A stretch of 8,376 nucleotides of DNA from an uncultured Angelakisella sp. (GTDB lineage: Bacteria; Bacillota; Clostridia; Oscillospirales; Ruminococcaceae): the NCBI GenBank assembly GCA_937914895.1, contig CALGIL010000200.1, positions 1 to 8,376 on the forward strand, written 5' to 3'. Positions 7,274-8,376 of the stretch are shown here, in pieces. The position numbers were made by a program, and so were the translations under genes. The number at the start of each line of letters is the position of its first letter. The stretch's first letter is position 1. The notes below the pieces were generated by a model. That model had not been told where the DNA came from and searched no databases. It worked only from the letters and a program-made list of their open reading frames with translations.

Positions 7274-8020
7274 ATGCAAAACCAAAACGTCACCCCCACC
7301 AAGGGCAACCTGATGAATGTCAAAAAGTCGCTGCAGCTGGCCCGGATGGGCTTTGACCTGCTGGACCGGAAGCGGAACATTCTGACCCGGGAGCTGATGT
7401 CCCTTATCGACCAGGCAAAGACCCTCAGCAGCCAGATTTCCGACACCTACGGCCGGGCCTACTTTGCCCTGCAGCGGGCCAACATCTCCATGGGCCTCAT
7501 TGAGGACGTGGCAAAGTCCATTCCCATCGAGGAGGGACTGGACATCCAGTACCGCAGCGTCATGGGCGTGGAGCTGCCCACCGTGCGGCTGGACGCACCG
7601 GAGGAGCCGGCCTTCAGCTATGGCTTTTCGGGCACCAACTCCCAGCTGGACAAGGCCTACCTCAGCTTTCATCAGGTCAAGCGGATGACCGCCCGGCTGG
7701 CCGAGGTGGAAAACAGCATCTTCCGGCTGGCCACCGCCATCCGCAAGACCCAAAGCCGCGCCAACGCCCTAAAGAACATCATCATCCCCGGCTTCGAGTA
7801 CTCGTCCAGATTTATCACCGGGGCCCTGGAGGAAAAGGAGCGGGAGGAGTTCTCCCGCCTCAAGGTCATCAAATCCCAAAAGCTGAAAAAGCAGGAGGAA
7901 GAGGAGATTTTTGAGGAGATAGAGGCCCTGCGGGCCGACCCCGTCATCCGGGAGGACCTGGACCGCAGCCCCCGGGAAGACGGCCCGGAGGACGCGCCCC
8001 GGGAGGAGCCGGAAGCGTGA
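7274..8020 (+). CDS. ntpD: V/A-type ATPase subunit D (central rotor shaft)
   Basis: This 248-residue protein is the long antiparallel coiled-coil shaft that turns inside the A3B3 head and transmits torque to the C subunit and K-ring. The N-terminal helix begins with the family pattern VTPTKGNLMNVKKSLQLARMGFDLLDRKRNILTREL. The C-terminal helix (about 135-190) includes RLAEVENSIFRLATAIRKTQSRANALKNIIIPGF. Both are characteristic of D subunits. GGAGG (7261-7265) lies 8 bases before the ATG, and the gene follows B by 46 bp. Most family members are about 200-225 residues. The extra length here is a charged tail from about 205 onward, ending in PREDGPEDAPREEPEA, likely disordered. It is the last gene of the operon: a strong stem-loop lies 58 bp downstream. 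Confidence 0.96.
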   Translation: MQNQNVTPTKGNLMNVKKSLQLARMGFDLLDRKRNILTRELMSLIDQAKTLSSQISDTYGRAYFALQRANISMGLIEDVAKSIPIEEGLDIQYRSVMGVELPTVRLDAPEEPAFSYGFSGTNSQLDKAYLSFHQVKRMTARLAEVENSIFRLATAIRKTQSRANALKNIIIPGFEYSSRFITGALEEKEREEFSRLKVIKSQKLKKQEEEEIFEEIEALRADPVIREDLDRSPREDGPEDAPREEPEA

Positions 8021-8023
8021 CAC

Positions 8024-8053
8024 CCCCGGGGGCATAAAAGCCCCTGTCCGGGG
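8024..8053 (+). other. Imperfect stem-loop just after subunit D
   Basis: CCCCGGGGGC (8024-8033) can pair with GCCC (8040-8043) and CCGGGG (8048-8053), leaving an AT-rich 6-base loop and a four-base bulge (8044-8047). No T-run follows. It may protect the 3' end of the operon transcript or act together with the next stem-loop. Confidence 0.4.
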
Positions 8054-8077
8054 TACTTAGCAGATCCTCATGCGGCG

Positions 8078-8108
8078 GCGCCCCCTCCCCACCGGGAGGG
8101 GGCGCTTT
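8078..8108 (+). terminator. Intrinsic terminator of the ATPase operon
   Basis: GCGCCCCCTCCC (8078-8089) and GGGAGGGGGCGC (8094-8105) form a perfect 12-bp stem around a 4-nt loop, followed by TTT. The stem is very stable, but the T-tract is short (three bases, then G). Termination is the best explanation given its position 58 bp after the last operon gene and upstream of a new promoter. The reverse strand has no T-run after the stem, so it is probably one-directional. Confidence 0.75.
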
Positions 8109-8200
8109 GACGTGCCCCGGCTTTTGTGACCGGTTTGCCGCCCGGCGCGGTCCCAAGCCCCCATAACCTTCCAAAACAGGACATTTTCTTGGTATATTTC

Positions 8201-8229
8201 TTGCAGTTTATCCCTTCATCCGGTATAAT
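8201..8229 (+). promoter_or_regulatory. Housekeeping (sigma-A type) promoter for the downstream gene
   Basis: TTGCAG (8201-8206) and a perfect TATAAT (8224-8229) are separated by 17 bases, the ideal spacing. They sit in a clearly AT-richer pocket (about 8160-8245) of a GC-rich contig, between the operon terminator and the next start codon. Transcription would begin near 8236, giving a leader of about 50 bases. The octamer CTTGCAGT occurs over the -35 (8200-8207) and again at 8248-8255, which might be a regulator site or chance. Confidence 0.8.
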
Positions 8230-8288
8230 GGAACCATAGGACAAGACCTTGCAGTCACAAGAGTACGCCAGGATGGAGGGGATGACCC

Positions 8289-8342
8289 ATGCCCACGGAA
8301 CAGTCCGTGGTCGGCGCCGACCAGCTGACCGAGTACGAGACC
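8289..8342 (+). CDS. Start of an unrecognised gene, truncated by the contig end
   Basis: Only 18 codons are present (MPTEQSVVGADQLTEYET) before adapter sequence begins at 8343. The ATG at 8289 is preferred because GGAGGGG (8275-8281) is 7 bases upstream and because nearly every codon ends in G or C, as in the neighbouring genes. ATGs at 8273 and 8282 in another frame give an arginine-rich product and have worse spacing to that site. It has its own promoter and lies beyond the operon terminator, so it is probably a separate transcription unit. I do not recognise the N-terminus and assign no function. Confidence 0.55.
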
Positions 8343-8376
8343 AGATCGGAAGAGCACACGTCTGAACTCCAGTCAC
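8343..8376 (+). other. Illumina TruSeq adapter (read-2/index side), sequencing artefact
   Basis: The last 34 bases start with AGATCGGAAGAGCACACG and match the TruSeq indexed adapter to its end. Read on the minus strand this gives the translated adapter peptide MTGVQTCALPI, a known contaminant of protein databases. Nothing here belongs to the organism. Confidence 0.98.

Noticed and set aside
6094..7446. Long minus-strand frame opposite subunit B (450 codons)
   Set aside because: It is also an antisense shadow of a well-identified gene and spans the B-D boundary. Composition is low-complexity, with no family resemblance.
8128..8152. Possible nested hairpin GACCG...CGGTC
   Set aside because: Only 5 outer pairs with a poor inner loop and no T-run; expected by chance in GC-rich DNA.
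30..8342. Search for CRISPR arrays, tRNA/rRNA genes, insertion sequences, attachment sites or phage genes
   Set aside because: No repeat-spacer pattern, cloverleaf, transposase or inverted terminal repeats were seen. The window is filled by the ATPase operon.

Overview
This is an 8.4 kb metagenomic-style contig from a GC-rich, low-AT3 Gram-positive anaerobe. Gene content, strong Shine-Dalgarno sites and protein sequence style (for example the F and K subunits) suggest a clostridial, Oscillospiraceae/Ruminococcaceae-like gut bacterium. That placement is an inference from sequence style, not a measured taxonomy. Both extreme ends are not biological: bases 1-28 and 8343-8376 are Illumina TruSeq adapter sequence, so the real insert is about 29-8342.

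Almost the whole insert is one plus-strand operon for a V/A-type (vacuolar/archaeal-type) rotary ATPase. The gene order is C (3' end only), I, K, F, E, A, B, D. Subunits A and B form the A3B3 catalytic head. D and F form the central rotor shaft, and C couples the shaft to the membrane ring. K is the proteolipid rotor ring, I is the membrane stator carrying the ion half-channels, and E is the peripheral stalk. All complete genes are intact with family-typical lengths and catalytic residues. The genes are packed with 24-50 bp gaps or, for A/B, a 4-base ATGA overlap. The exception is a 191 bp gap between C and I that holds a duplicated 21-nt motif, a hairpin and a 12-bp palindrome.

The operon ends at a perfect 12-bp GC-rich stem-loop terminator (8078-8108). 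After it comes an AT-richer stretch with a near-consensus housekeeping promoter (TTGCAG, 17-bp spacer, TATAAT) and a strong ribosome binding site. The first 18 codons of an unrecognised downstream gene follow, cut off by the adapter.

I see no undescribed multi-gene system here. The points most worth a second look are the repeat-bearing C-I gap, the unusual proteolipid (one canonical c-type hairpin behind a non-canonical N-terminal hairpin, and no glutamine at the expected sodium-ligand position), the absence of a visible stalk partner (G/H) gene, and the adapter contamination, which creates a false ORF on the minus strand.
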